DNA of 64,000 nucleotides from Kitasatospora purpeofusca (GCF_000718025.1 NZ_JODS01000015.1:62001-126000), one strand, 5' to 3'. Positions 36,007-45,366 are shown, counted from the first letter of the stretch. Numbers and translations are program-made. The notes: generated by a model from the sequence alone, not told the origin.

Positions 36007-36083
36007 GCGCGCCCAGGCTCAGCGCGCGTCCAGGCTCAGGGCGCGTCCAGGCTCAGCGCGCGTCCAGGCTCAGGGCGCGTCCA
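36007..36083. repeat. 17-bp tandem repeat over the end of the LuxR gene
   Basis: A 17-base unit ending in CAGGCTCA is repeated at exact spacing (ends at 36021, 36038, 36055 and 36072). Units alternate GCGCGCGTC and GGGCGCGTC, so a 34-base block is duplicated. The array runs from the intergenic gap across the LuxR stop codon. Confidence 0.85.
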
Positions 36084-38901
36084 GCAGGCGCAGCCTGGTG
36101 GCGGTGCGCACCGCGTCCCGGCGGTTGGCCGTCCGCAGTTTGCGGTTGACGCTCTTGAGGTGCGTCTTGACGGTGTTCGGCGACACGTACAGCTCGTCGG
36201 CGATCTCCTGGGTGGACAGCAGTCGCGCGGCGCAGAGCAGGATCTCCCGCTCCCGTCCGGTCAGCGGCTCGACCGGCGCCCCCGGCACCGGCACCGGCGC
36301 GGTGTCCGCACTCCGCTCCGGCACCGGGTCGCGGGCGGGCGGCCGCAGGTCGGCCGGCAGCCAGCCGTGGGCCGCGGCGACGTGGGGCAGTCCGCGCAGC
36401 CGTCGGCGCACCCAGGGCGCCGACTCGCGGAACGGCCGGCACAGCCGCTCCGGCTCGGCGGCGGCGAGGGCCTCGGCCAGCAGCCGGGCGCTGCCCGGAC
36501 CGTCGCGCTCGGCCTCGGCCTGCGCGAGCAGCAGCAGCGCCCGGGTACGGGTCGCGCTGCCCACGGCCGGGTCCTCGCGCAGGGCCCGCAGCGCGGTCAG
36601 GGTGCCCTGTTCGTCCCGGCCGGCCGCGAGCCGGGCCCGGGCCGCCACCACCAGCGAGTCGGGCGCCCGGACCGGCACGTCGTCCAGGGCCGCCAGCGCC
36701 GCCCCCGGCCGTCCGGCGGCCAGGTGCGCGGCGCAGGCCGTGACGGCGAGGCGCTCGCGGCTCCAGTCGGAGGCCCGGTCCGCGAGCCCGTGCCGCCGGG
36801 TCTCGTCCAGCAGCCGCAGCGCGCTGTCCGGACGGCCCTCGGCCAGGTGCAGCCCGGCCCGGACCACGCCGGTCCCCAGCGTGACCACCGGGTCGTGGCC
36901 CGGCCCGCGGCCGCCGGCCGCCCGGTGCAGCGCCGCCCGGGCCTCGGCCGGCTCGTCGCGCTCCAGGGCGGTGGCGGCCAGTACGAGGTCCCGGACCTCG
37001 GTGCGGCTGTCCGGCGGCAGGCTGGACCGGTCGGCCTCCTGGTCCGCCTCGCGCACCCGGCGCTCGGCCCGCCCCGGCCGGCCGCGCAGGTGCTCGACGA
37101 GCGCCAGCCGGCACAGCGCGTCGTGGCGCAGCCGGGCGGTGGCCGGCGTGAGCGGGGCCCGCGCCGCGCGTTCCAGCGCCCGGCCGGCCTCCTCCAGGCG
37201 CCCGTGCCAGAGCAGCGTCGAGCCGAGGTCGGCGGCCATCAGGGCGAGCAGTTCGGGGTGCCGCTCCAGCAGCTCGGCGGGCACCCGGTGCTCCAGCTCC
37301 TCGATCCGGCGGGCGGCGCGGTCGGCGAGCGGGGCCGAGCCGAGCAGCCGGGCGGCGCCGGTGCGCACGAGGACGGCGGCCAGCTGCAGCGGGGTCCGTT
37401 CGGCGGGCAGCAGCGGTTCGACGTGCTCCAGGATCGTCAGCGCGCTCGCGGCCTCGTCGCGGGTGAGGTGGACGGCCGCGCGGACCAGTTCGGCGGCCGG
37501 GCTGTGCTCGGTCGCCGGCATCCGGGCGAACAGTGCGCACAGCCGGGTCGCGTCGCGTCCGGCCAGCAGCTCGCCGAGGGCGCACTCGTCCACCAGCAGC
37601 CGCGCGGCCAGCGCCCAGGCCCCGGCCTCGGCCGCGTGGTCCAGCGCGGCCCGGTACTGGCCGTGGCCGGCGAGCCAGTGCGCGGCCCGCACCCGCAGCT
37701 CGTCGACCCGCTCCGGGGCGGCGGCGCGCAGGTGCAGGCGCAGGATCCCGGCGAACATCGGGTGCAGCCGGTACCAGCCGTCGGGCAGGGCGTCGGTGAA
37801 GGCGTTGTCCTGGTGCAGCCGGTCCAGGATCCGCCGGCCGTCGCGGCGGCCGGTGAGCGCGTCGGCGAGGTCGGGGTGGACCCGGCCCAGGATGCTGCAG
37901 CGCAGCAGCAGGTCCTGGGTCGGCGCGGGCTGGGTCCGCAGCACCTCGGCGAGCAGGAAGTCCGACAGCGCGGTGGGACCGGCGTCGATCCGTCCGAGGT
38001 AGTCCTCGGGGTCCTCGGCGTCCTGCGCGGCGAGGGCGAGCAGCCGGACCCCGGCCGTCCAGCCGGACAGCGCGTGGTGCACGGCCTCGACGGCGGCCGG
38101 GCCGACCCGCAGCCCGTGCCGTTCCAGCACGGCGGCGGTCTCGGCGCGGTCCAGCGCCAGCTCGCCCGCCCGGATCTCGGCCAGCTCGTCCGCCGCCCGG
38201 TAGCGGTGCAGGGGCAGCAGCGGCTCGCTGCGGCCGACCAGGACGAGCCGCAGCCGGCCGGCGGTGTGCCGGACCAGGTCGTGCAGCTGTTCGGCGAGCC
38301 GGAGGTTGTCGAGGTGCTCGCACTCGTCCAGGACCAGGACCGGCGGCCGGGGGAGGGCGTTGATCCAGGCGGCCAGCCGCAGCAGCAGGGACGGCTCGAC
38401 GTGCTCGGCCCGGGCGGGGGCGCCGACCTCCGCGGGCAGCCCGGCGACCCCGGTCTGCAGGGCCTCGCGGACGTAGGCCCAGAAGGTGCCGGGCTGGTTG
38501 TCGCTCGGCTCCAGGGTGAGCCAGGCGGCCGGGCCGGGGAGGCGGCCGCGGGCCAGCCAGTCGGCCACCAGCAGGGTCTTGCCGGCCCCGGCCGGGCCGT
38601 TGACCAGGGTCACCGGGCGGAGCGCGGCCGCGTCGAGACGGCCGAGCAGGCGGTCGCGGGGCAGGAAGGCGGCGGCGGGCGGGCGGGGCGGCCGGACCCG
38701 GGTGGCCAGCATCGGGTCGCCGTTGGGCAGCCGCTCCGGGGCGGGCGGCTCCGCGGCCGGGAGCGGCTCCGAGGCCGGGAGCGGCTCCGAGGCGTTCGTG
38801 CCCGCCGCCGGGGCCGGGGAGGAGGGCGCGGGGGCGAGCACCGGTGGGGAGGCGTGCCCGGTCGGGGAGGGGGGTGCGGGCGCTGCGCGGGTGTACGGCA
38901 T
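36070..38901 (-). CDS. large LuxR-family (MalT/LAL-like) transcriptional regulator
   Basis: ATP-dependent regulator of 943 residues. After a Pro/Ala-rich leader of about 65 residues comes a STAND ATPase domain with Walker A NGPAGAGKT (about 100-108) and Walker B VLVLDECEHL. A winged-helix/arm region follows, then a long TPR-like sensor (about 420-860) and a C-terminal LuxR helix-turn-helix: LTGREREILLCAARLLSTQE and SPNTVKTHLKSVNRKL. By analogy to MalT it oligomerises on binding an inducer. Targets are unknown; the divergent membrane-protein gene is one candidate. Tandem repeats encroach on its last codons. Confidence 0.93.
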   Translation of the reverse strand: MPYTRAAPAPPSPTGHASPPVLAPAPSSPAPAAGTNASEPLPASEPLPAAEPPAPERLPNGDPMLATRVRPPRPPAAAFLPRDRLLGRLDAAALRPVTLVNGPAGAGKTLLVADWLARGRLPGPAAWLTLEPSDNQPGTFWAYVREALQTGVAGLPAEVGAPARAEHVEPSLLLRLAAWINALPRPPVLVLDECEHLDNLRLAEQLHDLVRHTAGRLRLVLVGRSEPLLPLHRYRAADELAEIRAGELALDRAETAAVLERHGLRVGPAAVEAVHHALSGWTAGVRLLALAAQDAEDPEDYLGRIDAGPTALSDFLLAEVLRTQPAPTQDLLLRCSILGRVHPDLADALTGRRDGRRILDRLHQDNAFTDALPDGWYRLHPMFAGILRLHLRAAAPERVDELRVRAAHWLAGHGQYRAALDHAAEAGAWALAARLLVDECALGELLAGRDATRLCALFARMPATEHSPAAELVRAAVHLTRDEAASALTILEHVEPLLPAERTPLQLAAVLVRTGAARLLGSAPLADRAARRIEELEHRVPAELLERHPELLALMAADLGSTLLWHGRLEEAGRALERAARAPLTPATARLRHDALCRLALVEHLRGRPGRAERRVREADQEADRSSLPPDSRTEVRDLVLAATALERDEPAEARAALHRAAGGRGPGHDPVVTLGTGVVRAGLHLAEGRPDSALRLLDETRRHGLADRASDWSRERLAVTACAAHLAAGRPGAALAALDDVPVRAPDSLVVAARARLAAGRDEQGTLTALRALREDPAVGSATRTRALLLLAQAEAERDGPGSARLLAEALAAAEPERLCRPFRESAPWVRRRLRGLPHVAAAHGWLPADLRPPARDPVPERSADTAPVPVPGAPVEPLTGREREILLCAARLLSTQEIADELYVSPNTVKTHLKSVNRKLRTANRRDAVRTATRLRLLDAP

Positions 38902-39212
38902 GGGTCCACCGCCTGGTGGTTCCGCCCGAGGGCTTGTCCGGGCGTGACGCGGGACGCGGTTCCCGGCGGCGGGCGCCGCCGGACCGCCCGGGGGAACGTC
39001 CCTTCGACCGTAGTACGGCCCCGAGGCCGGGTGCCATCCGAGCGGGGTGCCGTCCGCGCCGGGTGCTGTCCGGCCCGGCCCGGTCCCGGCCGCCGTCGGG
39101 CTCCGCCCGCCGTCCGGCCGCGCCCGCCGGAGGTGGCCGGGCGGGGCCCGAGCGGCGAGGATCGCGGCAAGGACTCGGCGAGCCGGCCGAGCGCAGCTCC
39201 CAGGAGGCCGCC
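38902..39212. other. 311-base divergent promoter region
   Basis: Lies between the LuxR regulator and the small membrane protein. It contains the palindrome CCGTA-G-TACGG at 39008-39018 and repeated CCGGGTGC/CCGTCGG segments, but no gene. Promoters for both directions must lie here; I cannot place them with confidence. Confidence 0.45.
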
Positions 39213-39761
39213 GTGAGCGTCCCCGGACCGGCACCCCGCCGCCGTGTCCCCGGCCCGCCCGAACCGGGCGCGGCCGACCCGGGCTCCGACTTCCCGCAAC
39301 GGCGGACGGACTACGCGGGCGCGGTCTACGGCTCGATGCTCGCGGCCTCCGTGATCGCCGCGTCCAGCACCCAGGAGGCCCACCCGAGGCTGTCGCTCAT
39401 CCTGCTGCTGGTGATCACCGGGCTGGTCTTCTGGGCCGCCCACGTCTACGCGCACGTCGCCGGGCAGCGCGAGGCGGGCAAGGACGTGACCTTCCGCCAG
39501 GTGCGCCGGGTCGGCCGGCACGAGTGGCCGATCGTCGAGGCCGCGGCGCTGCCCGCGCTGGCGGTCCTGGTCAGCCCGTGGCTGGGCGCCGGGGAGAACG
39601 CCTGGCTCGCGCTGACGGTCGCGATCTGCCAGCAGGTGGCCTGGGCCACCCTGGGCGCCCACCGGGCCGGCGCCCGGCCCCGCCAGGTCGTCGTCGAGGG
39701 CGCCGTCAACCTGGTGCTGGGACTGGTCATCGTCGCGGCCAAGGTCGCCGTCGGCCACTGA
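39213..39761 (+). CDS. small integral membrane protein, unknown function
   Basis: Protein of 182 residues with a short polar N-terminus, then helices near 42-60 (LSLILLLVITGLVFWAAHVY spans the second), and two to three more in the second half (ALPALAVLVSPWLG, LALTVAICQQVAWATLG, LVLGLVIVAAKVAV). Likely four membrane spans in total. I do not recognise a family. The GTG at 39213 was chosen because AGGAGG lies five bases before it. It diverges from the large LuxR regulator and may be under its control. Confidence 0.83.
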   Translation: MSVPGPAPRRRVPGPPEPGAADPGSDFPQRRTDYAGAVYGSMLAASVIAASSTQEAHPRLSLILLLVITGLVFWAAHVYAHVAGQREAGKDVTFRQVRRVGRHEWPIVEAAALPALAVLVSPWLGAGENAWLALTVAICQQVAWATLGAHRAGARPRQVVVEGAVNLVLGLVIVAAKVAVGH

Positions 39762-39765
39762 CCGG

Positions 39766-39784
39766 CGCCCGCCCGGCGCGGGCG
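39766..39784. terminator. short hairpin between convergent genes
   Basis: CGCCCGC pairs with GCGGGCG around a five-base loop directly after the membrane-protein stop codon and before the convergent MFS gene end. Confidence 0.4.
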
Positions 39785-39834
39785 GGGCGGACGGGGTGGA
39801 GGACGCGCTGCGGCGGACGGGGTGGGGACGCGGT

Positions 39835-41454
39835 TCAGTCACCCGTTCGGCGGGACGACCGGGTGGCCTTCGGCCGGTCCGGCCGGGTGGCCGGCAGGTG
39901 GCCGGTGAACAGCACCGCGCCGGCCGTGATGCAGGAGCAGGCGAGCACGGCGGCCTTGAGACCGTCGATCTGTGCGTCCTGGTAGTTCTCCACCACGGCG
40001 GCCGCCTCCTGCGGCGGCACGTCCGGACGCGACGCCAGCGCGGACGCCACCTGGTCGGCCGGTACGAAGGACAGTCCGGCCTCCACCTGGACGGCGGTCT
40101 GCTGCGCGACGGCCCCGGAGACCCGGGGATCGCTCTCGATCTGGCTGGTCACCGAGGTCGCGAGGGCACCGATCAGGATCGCCCCGATCAGCGCCGTCCC
40201 GAGCGAGGAACCTAGGTTCTGCGCGGTGTACTGCAGCCCGCCGGCCTCGCTGCGCTCCTCCGGCTGAACGCTGGACTGCACCGTGTTGCCCAGCTGCGAG
40301 GCGAGCATGCCCATCCCGACGCCGAGCAGGGCCATCGCCCCGGCGAAGGAGGCACCGTGCAGGTCCGGTCCGATCGCCGTGATCAGCCACAGCGTCGCGG
40401 CGAGCAGGACCAGCAGCCCCGCCCTGGCGATGGTGCGCGGCGAGGCGAAGCGCAGCAGCAGGGTGCCCGACATCGAGGCGCCGAGCATCGTCACGGACAC
40501 CGGCAGCAGCCGCAGACCGGTCTCGAAGGCGTTCAGGCCCTGCACGACCTGGAGGTAGAGCGGGATGACGAAGAACAGGCCCAGCAGGACGGTGTTCTGG
40601 TTGAACAGGCTGATCAGCCCCGAGCGCAGCGTCCGGTTGCCGAACAGGTCGAGCGAGACCAGGGGCGTGCGGCCCCGGCCCTCGCGCCGTCGCTCGTGCA
40701 CGCAGAACGCGTAGGTCAGGGCGGCGCCGAGGGCGACGACGAAGAGGGTCGGCGCGAAGCCGAGCACGGTGAACGGCGGGTTGCGCGGCTGGACCCAGCC
40801 CCAGGTCCCGCTCTGCAGCACGGCCAGCACCATCAGGGCCAGGCCCGCCGCGGACAGCACGACGCCGAGCAGGTCCAGCCGGGGCGGGTCGGTCGGCCGG
40901 GGCTGCGGCGGTATCCAGCGCATCAGCAGCAGGATGGTCACGACCAGCACCACTTCGCCGGCGAACACCAGCCGCCAGGTCAGATAGGTGGTCACCCAGC
41001 CGCCGAGCAGCGGGCCCACCGCGATGCCGGCGCCGGCCAGGCCGCCGATCACGCCGTAGGCGACGGCGCGGTCGCGGCCGGAGTAGGAGCCGGCCACCAG
41101 GGCGGCCAGCGCGGGCAGCACCAGGGCCGCCCCCAGGCCCTCGACGACCGACCAGCCGAGGGCGAGCACCCCGACCGTGGGCGCGACCGCGGTCAGCCCC
41201 GAGCCGACCGCGTACACGACCAGGCCGATCACGAAGACCCGGCGGCGTCCGAACATGTCGCCGATCTTGCCGCCGGTCAGCATGAAGGCCGCCATCACCA
41301 GGGTGTACAGGGTGATGACGGCCTGGATGGCGGTCACCTCGGTGTCGAAGTCCTCGACCAGCTGGCTGATCGAGACGTTCATCACCGAGGCGTCCAGCAC
41401 CATCAGGAACTGGGCGGTCCCGAGGACGGCCAGGGGCTTCCAGCGGTTCGCCAT
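39835..41454 (-). CDS. MFS multidrug exporter, DHA2 family (EmrB/QacA, 14 helices)
   Basis: Proton-driven drug exporter of 539 residues. FLMVLDASVMNVSISQL in helix 1 carries the DHA2 signature with Asp, GGKIGDMFGRRRV is motif A, and GPLLGGWV in helix 5 is motif C of antiporters. Fourteen spans are predicted. A soluble loop and a basic C-terminus end the chain. It starts two bases after the stop of the SHOCT gene and so lies in one operon with it and probably the DUF6325 gene. No dedicated repressor is adjacent. Confidence 0.94.
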   Translation of the reverse strand: MANRWKPLAVLGTAQFLMVLDASVMNVSISQLVEDFDTEVTAIQAVITLYTLVMAAFMLTGGKIGDMFGRRRVFVIGLVVYAVGSGLTAVAPTVGVLALGWSVVEGLGAALVLPALAALVAGSYSGRDRAVAYGVIGGLAGAGIAVGPLLGGWVTTYLTWRLVFAGEVVLVVTILLLMRWIPPQPRPTDPPRLDLLGVVLSAAGLALMVLAVLQSGTWGWVQPRNPPFTVLGFAPTLFVVALGAALTYAFCVHERRREGRGRTPLVSLDLFGNRTLRSGLISLFNQNTVLLGLFFVIPLYLQVVQGLNAFETGLRLLPVSVTMLGASMSGTLLLRFASPRTIARAGLLVLLAATLWLITAIGPDLHGASFAGAMALLGVGMGMLASQLGNTVQSSVQPEERSEAGGLQYTAQNLGSSLGTALIGAILIGALATSVTSQIESDPRVSGAVAQQTAVQVEAGLSFVPADQVASALASRPDVPPQEAAAVVENYQDAQIDGLKAAVLACSCITAGAVLFTGHLPATRPDRPKATRSSRRTGD

Positions 41455-41456
41455 GG

Positions 41457-41735
41457 TCAGCTGCCGAGGATCCGGGCCTTCTGCGCGGCGAACTCCTCCT
41501 CGGTGAGGACCCCCTGGTCCTTGAGCGTCGCGAGGTCCTTGAGCTGGTCCAGCTTCTCCTCCATGGTCGGCGCGGCGGCCGGCGGGGGTGCGGCCGGGGC
41601 GGCGGGGGCGGGTTCGGCGTAGGACTCCTGTTGCGCCCAGCGGCCGGCCTGGCGGCGGGAGACTCGGTTGGAGACGGCGGTGGCCGTTCCGGCGACGACC
41701 GCGGTGCGGGCGACGCCACGTAGCAGTCCGGGCAT
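41457..41735 (-). CDS. SHOCT-domain small protein
   Basis: Protein of 92 residues. A short N-terminal basic/hydrophobic segment (MPGLLRGVARTAVVAGTA) is followed by an Ala/Pro linker and a C-terminal SHOCT domain (MEEKLDQLKDLATLKDQGVL, then TEEEFAAQKARIL). SHOCT is a short oligomerisation-type module often attached to membrane proteins. The ATG at 41735 has CAGGAAG upstream. It is translated immediately before the DHA2 exporter, so it may help its assembly, which is inference. Confidence 0.9.
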   Translation of the reverse strand: MPGLLRGVARTAVVAGTATAVSNRVSRRQAGRWAQQESYAEPAPAAPAAPPPAAAPTMEEKLDQLKDLATLKDQGVLTEEEFAAQKARILGS

Positions 41736-41787
41736 GGCTTCCTGCCTGGGGTGAGGGAGATCGGGGGTGGGGTGGGGGCCGCGCGGG

Positions 41788-42273
41788 TCAGCCGGCGGCG
41801 TCGAGCTCCTCCAGCGCGTCCAGCACCTCCAGGAGGTCCTGGACCGGGACGCGGCCACTGGCGACCATGCGCGCGTCCGCCCGCCGCAGGGCGGCGGCCA
41901 GCGGGGCGGCCCACCGGTTCTCGTAGAGGAGCACCACGGCGGAGTCGCCGGGTTCCAGGAGCAGACCGGCCTCGGTGACGTCGGCGTCCCCGAGCAGACC
42001 GGAGGAGGCGCCCTCGAAGACGGTCAGGTCGAGGATCCCGTCGCCGTCCACGTCGGCCAGTTCGACGGCGGTGACCGTGCCGTCCTCGTCCTTGCGGACG
42101 AAGATCAGGTCGAGGATCCGGACGATGTCGCGTTCGACCAGGTCGACGAGCAGCGGCAGTCCCTCGCCGCTGAGGTGGCTGCCGGGGAACGCGATCACCA
42201 GGTAGTCGATGGGGCCGAGGTCGACCGGTTCGGTTTCGTCCGCCCCACCGGGCGCATCGGGTGCGTTGCTCAC
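41788..42273 (-). CDS. DUF6325 family protein
   Basis: Acidic soluble protein of 161 residues, matching the actinobacterial DUF6325 pattern: LGPIDYLVIAFPGSHLSGEG, LVDLVERDIVRILDLIFVRK, and VLLYENRWAAPLAAALR. No biochemical role is known. The GTG start has AGGAGGAG six bases upstream. It lies 52 bases before the SHOCT gene on the same strand. DUF6325 and SHOCT genes are commonly neighbours in this group, supporting a functional unit at the membrane together with the exporter. Confidence 0.88.
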   Translation of the reverse strand: MSNAPDAPGGADETEPVDLGPIDYLVIAFPGSHLSGEGLPLLVDLVERDIVRILDLIFVRKDEDGTVTAVELADVDGDGILDLTVFEGASSGLLGDADVTEAGLLLEPGDSAVVLLYENRWAAPLAAALRRADARMVASGRVPVQDLLEVLDALEELDAAG

Positions 42274-42639
42274 GTCGGCTCCTCCTGGTGTCAGGGCGTG
42301 CGGTCCGGCCGGTCGGGTGCGCCGGTCGGGGGCCGGTCCGGGCGCCGCCCGGACACCGACCCGCAGCGACGCTAACCCGCCGCCCGCGGTCGGCGGCTCA
42401 CCTGTTCGGGGTGACGGAGGGACGGGGCGACAGGGTGACGGAGGGGACGGGGACGGGTCGGTGGGGTGCCGGGCGACCGGGTGGCGGACGGGGCCGGGGT
42501 CACCCCGCTGGGTCAGCCCTGCTCGCCGAGCGCCGCGCGGGGCCCTTGGCTGGGTGCACCGGTGTTCGCGCCCCCGGCGCCACCGGTCCGCCCGGGGCGC
42601 CCCCCGACCCCGGGCCGCCCAGAACGAGGAGCCGCGCCC
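42274..42639. other. 366-base divergent promoter region
   Basis: Lies between the DUF6325 gene and the large membrane protein. It is very GC-rich, with a GTGACGGAGGGGACGGGG-like direct repeat near 42410-42450. The only clear element is CGAGGAG before the ATG at 42640. I see no gene or convincing promoter. Confidence 0.45.
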
Positions 42640-44088
42640 ATGCCACCGACCGAGCCCGGCCCCGCGCAGCCCGACCCTTCGCAGCCGGGCCCTTCGCAGC
42701 CCGACCGCCCGGACAGCGCCGAACTGGACGCGCTGCACCGCCGGGTCGCCGAGCTGGAGGCGGACGCCCGGGGCAGGAAGGAGCACCACCGGCTGCGCAC
42801 CACCGGCTCGGTCGTCCTGGTGGTGGTCGCGTCCGTGCTGTCGCTGCTCGCGGTCATCGCGGTCTGGGCCCACGACGAGATCACCGACACCGACCGGTTC
42901 GTCGCCACCATGGCGCCGCTCGCCCACAACCCCGACGTCCAGAACGCCCTGGCCAACCGGATCACCGACGCCGCGACGGAGCAGGTCGACGTCAAGGCCC
43001 TGGTGAACGACCTGTCCCAGGCCGCCGCCGAGCAGGGTGTGCCGCCCCGGCTGGCCCAGCTGCTGGGCGGCCTGACCGGCCCGCTGGAGGGGGCGCTGAC
43101 CAACCTGGTGCACTCCGCCGCCGAACGGGTGGTCACCAGCGACGCCTTCGCCACCGTCTGGGAGGAGGCGGTCCGGGCCGGGCACGCCACCATGGTCAAG
43201 GCCCTCACCGGCGAGGGCGGCGGCGCGGTGGTGCTGAAGAACGACGAGGTCGTGATCGACATCGGGCCGATGGTGGACCGGGTGAAGACCGCCCTGGTCC
43301 AGGCCGGGTTCGCGCCCGCCGCCAAGATCCCGGAGGTGCACACCCAGTTCGTGGTGTTCTCCTCGCCCGACCTGGCCAAGATCCGCGGCGGCTTCCGGCT
43401 GCTGGAGATCCTCGGCTGGTGGATGCCGGTGGTCACGGTCCTGGTCGCGGCCGGCGCGGTGTTCACGGCCGTCAACCGCCGCCGCGCGCTGGCCGGTGCC
43501 GCCCTCGGCATCGCGGCGGCGATGCTGCTGCTCGGCATCGCGCTGACGGTGTTCCGCTCCTACTTCCTGGACCACCTGCCCACCGACGCCTCGCCCGCCG
43601 CGGCCGGCGCCGTCTACGACGCGCTGGTGACCTATCTGCGCACCTCGGTGCGGGTGGTCGGCTTCCTGGCGCTGGTGGTGGTGCTCGGCGCCTTCCTCAT
43701 CGGCCCCTCGCGCGCGGCCGTCACCGTCCGTTCGGTGGCCGGGCACGGGGTGGCGGCACTGCGCTCGGCGGCCGACTCGGCGGGCTTCCGGGCCGGGCCG
43801 GCGGAGCGCTTCGTCCGCCGCTACAAGCGCTGGACGGGCGTGGCGATCCTGGTCGTCGCCGCCGTGCTGTTCGCCTTCTGGGACCACCCGACGGCGATGG
43901 TGGTGTTCTGGTTCGCCGTGGTCGTGCTGGCCGCGTTCGCGGTCCGCGAGTTCCTCGCCCCCGCCTACCGGACCGCCGCCCCGGCCGAGCCGCCGCCGGC
44001 GGAGCCGCCCCCGCCGCCCGGGCCGCCGACGCCGCCGGTGCCGCCCGCGCCGCCGGGACCCCCGACCGTGACGGTCCAGGGCCCCTGA
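42640..44088 (+). CDS. integral membrane protein, unknown function
   Basis: Protein of 482 residues. A polar Pro-rich N-terminus and a short coiled-coil-like stretch (ELDALHRRVAELEADARGRK) lead to a first membrane helix (about 55-78). A large extracellular domain of about 185 residues follows, with DTDRFVATMAPLAHNPDVQ. Then come four or more helices (about 265-290, 290-310, 345-365, 405-445). The C-terminal 40 residues are Pro-rich (PPPPPGPPTPPVPP). The topology resembles other actinobacterial integral membrane proteins of unknown role. It diverges from DUF6325 and faces a SHOCT membrane protein gene. Confidence 0.88.
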   Translation: MPPTEPGPAQPDPSQPGPSQPDRPDSAELDALHRRVAELEADARGRKEHHRLRTTGSVVLVVVASVLSLLAVIAVWAHDEITDTDRFVATMAPLAHNPDVQNALANRITDAATEQVDVKALVNDLSQAAAEQGVPPRLAQLLGGLTGPLEGALTNLVHSAAERVVTSDAFATVWEEAVRAGHATMVKALTGEGGGAVVLKNDEVVIDIGPMVDRVKTALVQAGFAPAAKIPEVHTQFVVFSSPDLAKIRGGFRLLEILGWWMPVVTVLVAAGAVFTAVNRRRALAGAALGIAAAMLLLGIALTVFRSYFLDHLPTDASPAAAGAVYDALVTYLRTSVRVVGFLALVVVLGAFLIGPSRAAVTVRSVAGHGVAALRSAADSAGFRAGPAERFVRRYKRWTGVAILVVAAVLFAFWDHPTAMVVFWFAVVVLAAFAVREFLAPAYRTAAPAEPPPAEPPPPPGPPTPPVPPAPPGPPTVTVQGP

Positions 44089-44122
44089 CGGCACCGTTCC
44101 CCTTGCCTCTCCTGCGGGCCGG

Positions 44123-44521
44123 TCACTCCAGCACGAGCGCCTTGGCGCGCTGGTACTCCTCCTCCGTGATGGAGCCGTCCCGCCGCAGGTCCGCCAGCCG
44201 GGCCAGCTCCTCGGTGGCGCTGGGCCGCTTGGCCTCGGACCCGGCGGCGTCCCGCACGTAGTCCCGGAACTCGGCGTCCGCCTGCTTCACCCGGGCCGCC
44301 TCCCGCATCCCCATGCCCTTGCCGCGGGCGATCAGGTAGACGAACACGCCCAGGAACGGCAGCACGATCAGCAGCACGCACCAGCCGGCCTTGCCCCAGC
44401 CGCCGACCGAGTCGTCGCGGAAGAGGTCCCCGAAGACCCGGAACAGGAGCATGAACCAGAGGATCCACAGGAAGATCCACATGGTCGTGAGGAAGATGTT
44501 GAGCAGCGGGTAGTCGTCCAT
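44123..44521 (-). CDS. membrane protein with PLDc_N and SHOCT domains
   Basis: Protein of 132 residues. Two N-terminal membrane helices (FLTTMWIFLWILWFMLLFRV and AGWCVLLIVLPFLGVFVYLI) form the phospholipase-D-nuclease N-terminal-like module. The C-terminus is a SHOCT domain (TEELARLADLRRDGSITEEE). Such proteins are small envelope components of unknown function. GGAGG precedes the ATG. It converges on the preceding membrane-protein gene; their ends are 34 bases apart. Confidence 0.9.
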   Translation of the reverse strand: MDDYPLLNIFLTTMWIFLWILWFMLLFRVFGDLFRDDSVGGWGKAGWCVLLIVLPFLGVFVYLIARGKGMGMREAARVKQADAEFRDYVRDAAGSEAKRPSATEELARLADLRRDGSITEEEYQRAKALVLE

Positions 44522-44683
44522 CGCCTGCCTCCGGAGAACGAGCCGACCGGACCACCGGGCACCGGGGTCCGACCCCCCCGTGGCCCACGGTGACGCCCCC
44601 CGCCCGCGCGCGCACCACCCCGGGCGGGTGAGGCGGGACCGCCGCGGAGCCCGGATGCCGCGCTCACCCCGCGGGCACCGGCC

Positions 44684-45322
44684 TCACTCGTACCAGTCCG
44701 AGCCGAGGATCACCTCGACGAAGTCGCCCCGCTCGAAGCCCGGGACGAAATGCGCCAGGACGTCGGCCTTGACATTGCCGAAGGTGCTGGCCGGGCGGTC
44801 CCTGATGCCCTCGGTGAACGCGGCAAGGATTCGGTTCTTGAAGTCCGGCCGGGGGTGCGCGGCCGTGACGGCGGCGCGCTGCTCGTCGCTCACCGCGTGG
44901 TAGCCGATGCCGAGGACGTCCAGCTCGACGCCCCGGGTGACCAGGGCGATCTCGGGCGCCATGTGCAGCGGGACCTCCGGGGTGGTGTGCAGGGCGATCG
45001 CCGTCCACACCCGGTCGGCCGGCTCACCGGTGATGCCGTGGGAGAGCAGGAACCGCCGGGCCTCCTCGGCGCCGTCGATCTCGAACCGCCGGTCGGTGCG
45101 GGCGAACCGCCCGGTCAGCCCGAGGTCGTGGAACATCGCCCCGACGTAGAGCAGCTCCGGGTCGTAGTCCAACCCCTGCTCGGCGCCGCGCAGCGCCCCG
45201 AACAGGAACACCCGGCGGGAGTGGTCGAACAGCAGCGGCGGGGCGGCGTCCCGCACCAGCTCGGTCGCCTCCCGGGCCAGGGCGCTGTCCGGGACCCGCA
45301 CTCCGGCAATCGTCTCGCTCAT
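44684..45322 (-). CDS. HD-domain protein (cyanamide-hydratase-like)
   Basis: Metal-dependent HD-superfamily protein of 212 residues. His in LLFDHSRRVFLFG, the HD pair in GAMFHDLGL and the later His in TAIALHTTPEVP form the usual ligand set. The overall arrangement resembles the cyanamide hydratase-like group, which hydrates small nitriles, but other small substrates are possible. It diverges from a GlxA/AraC-type regulator, 145 bases apart, a layout often seen for this kind of pair, so the regulator probably controls it. Confidence 0.88.
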   Translation of the reverse strand: MSETIAGVRVPDSALAREATELVRDAAPPLLFDHSRRVFLFGALRGAEQGLDYDPELLYVGAMFHDLGLTGRFARTDRRFEIDGAEEARRFLLSHGITGEPADRVWTAIALHTTPEVPLHMAPEIALVTRGVELDVLGIGYHAVSDEQRAAVTAAHPRPDFKNRILAAFTEGIRDRPASTFGNVKADVLAHFVPGFERGDFVEVILGSDWYE

Positions 45323-45343
45323 CCCGACTTCCCCATTTCCATT

Positions 45344-45366
45344 GGTACTTCCGGTACTTCCGGTAC
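45344..45366. repeat. GGTACTTCC direct repeat upstream of the HD gene
   Basis: The 9-base unit GGTACTTCC occurs twice plus GGTAC, starting 22 bases from the HD-gene ATG and inside the divergent promoter region. It may be a regulator-binding site for the AraC-type neighbour. Confidence 0.5.

Noticed and set aside
35632..39216. A 1194-codon open frame on the plus strand opposite the LuxR gene
   Set aside because: Its translation is Gln/Arg/Gly/Pro-rich with no domains, and it mirrors the codon bias of the well-supported minus-strand regulator; it is an antisense artefact of high G+C.
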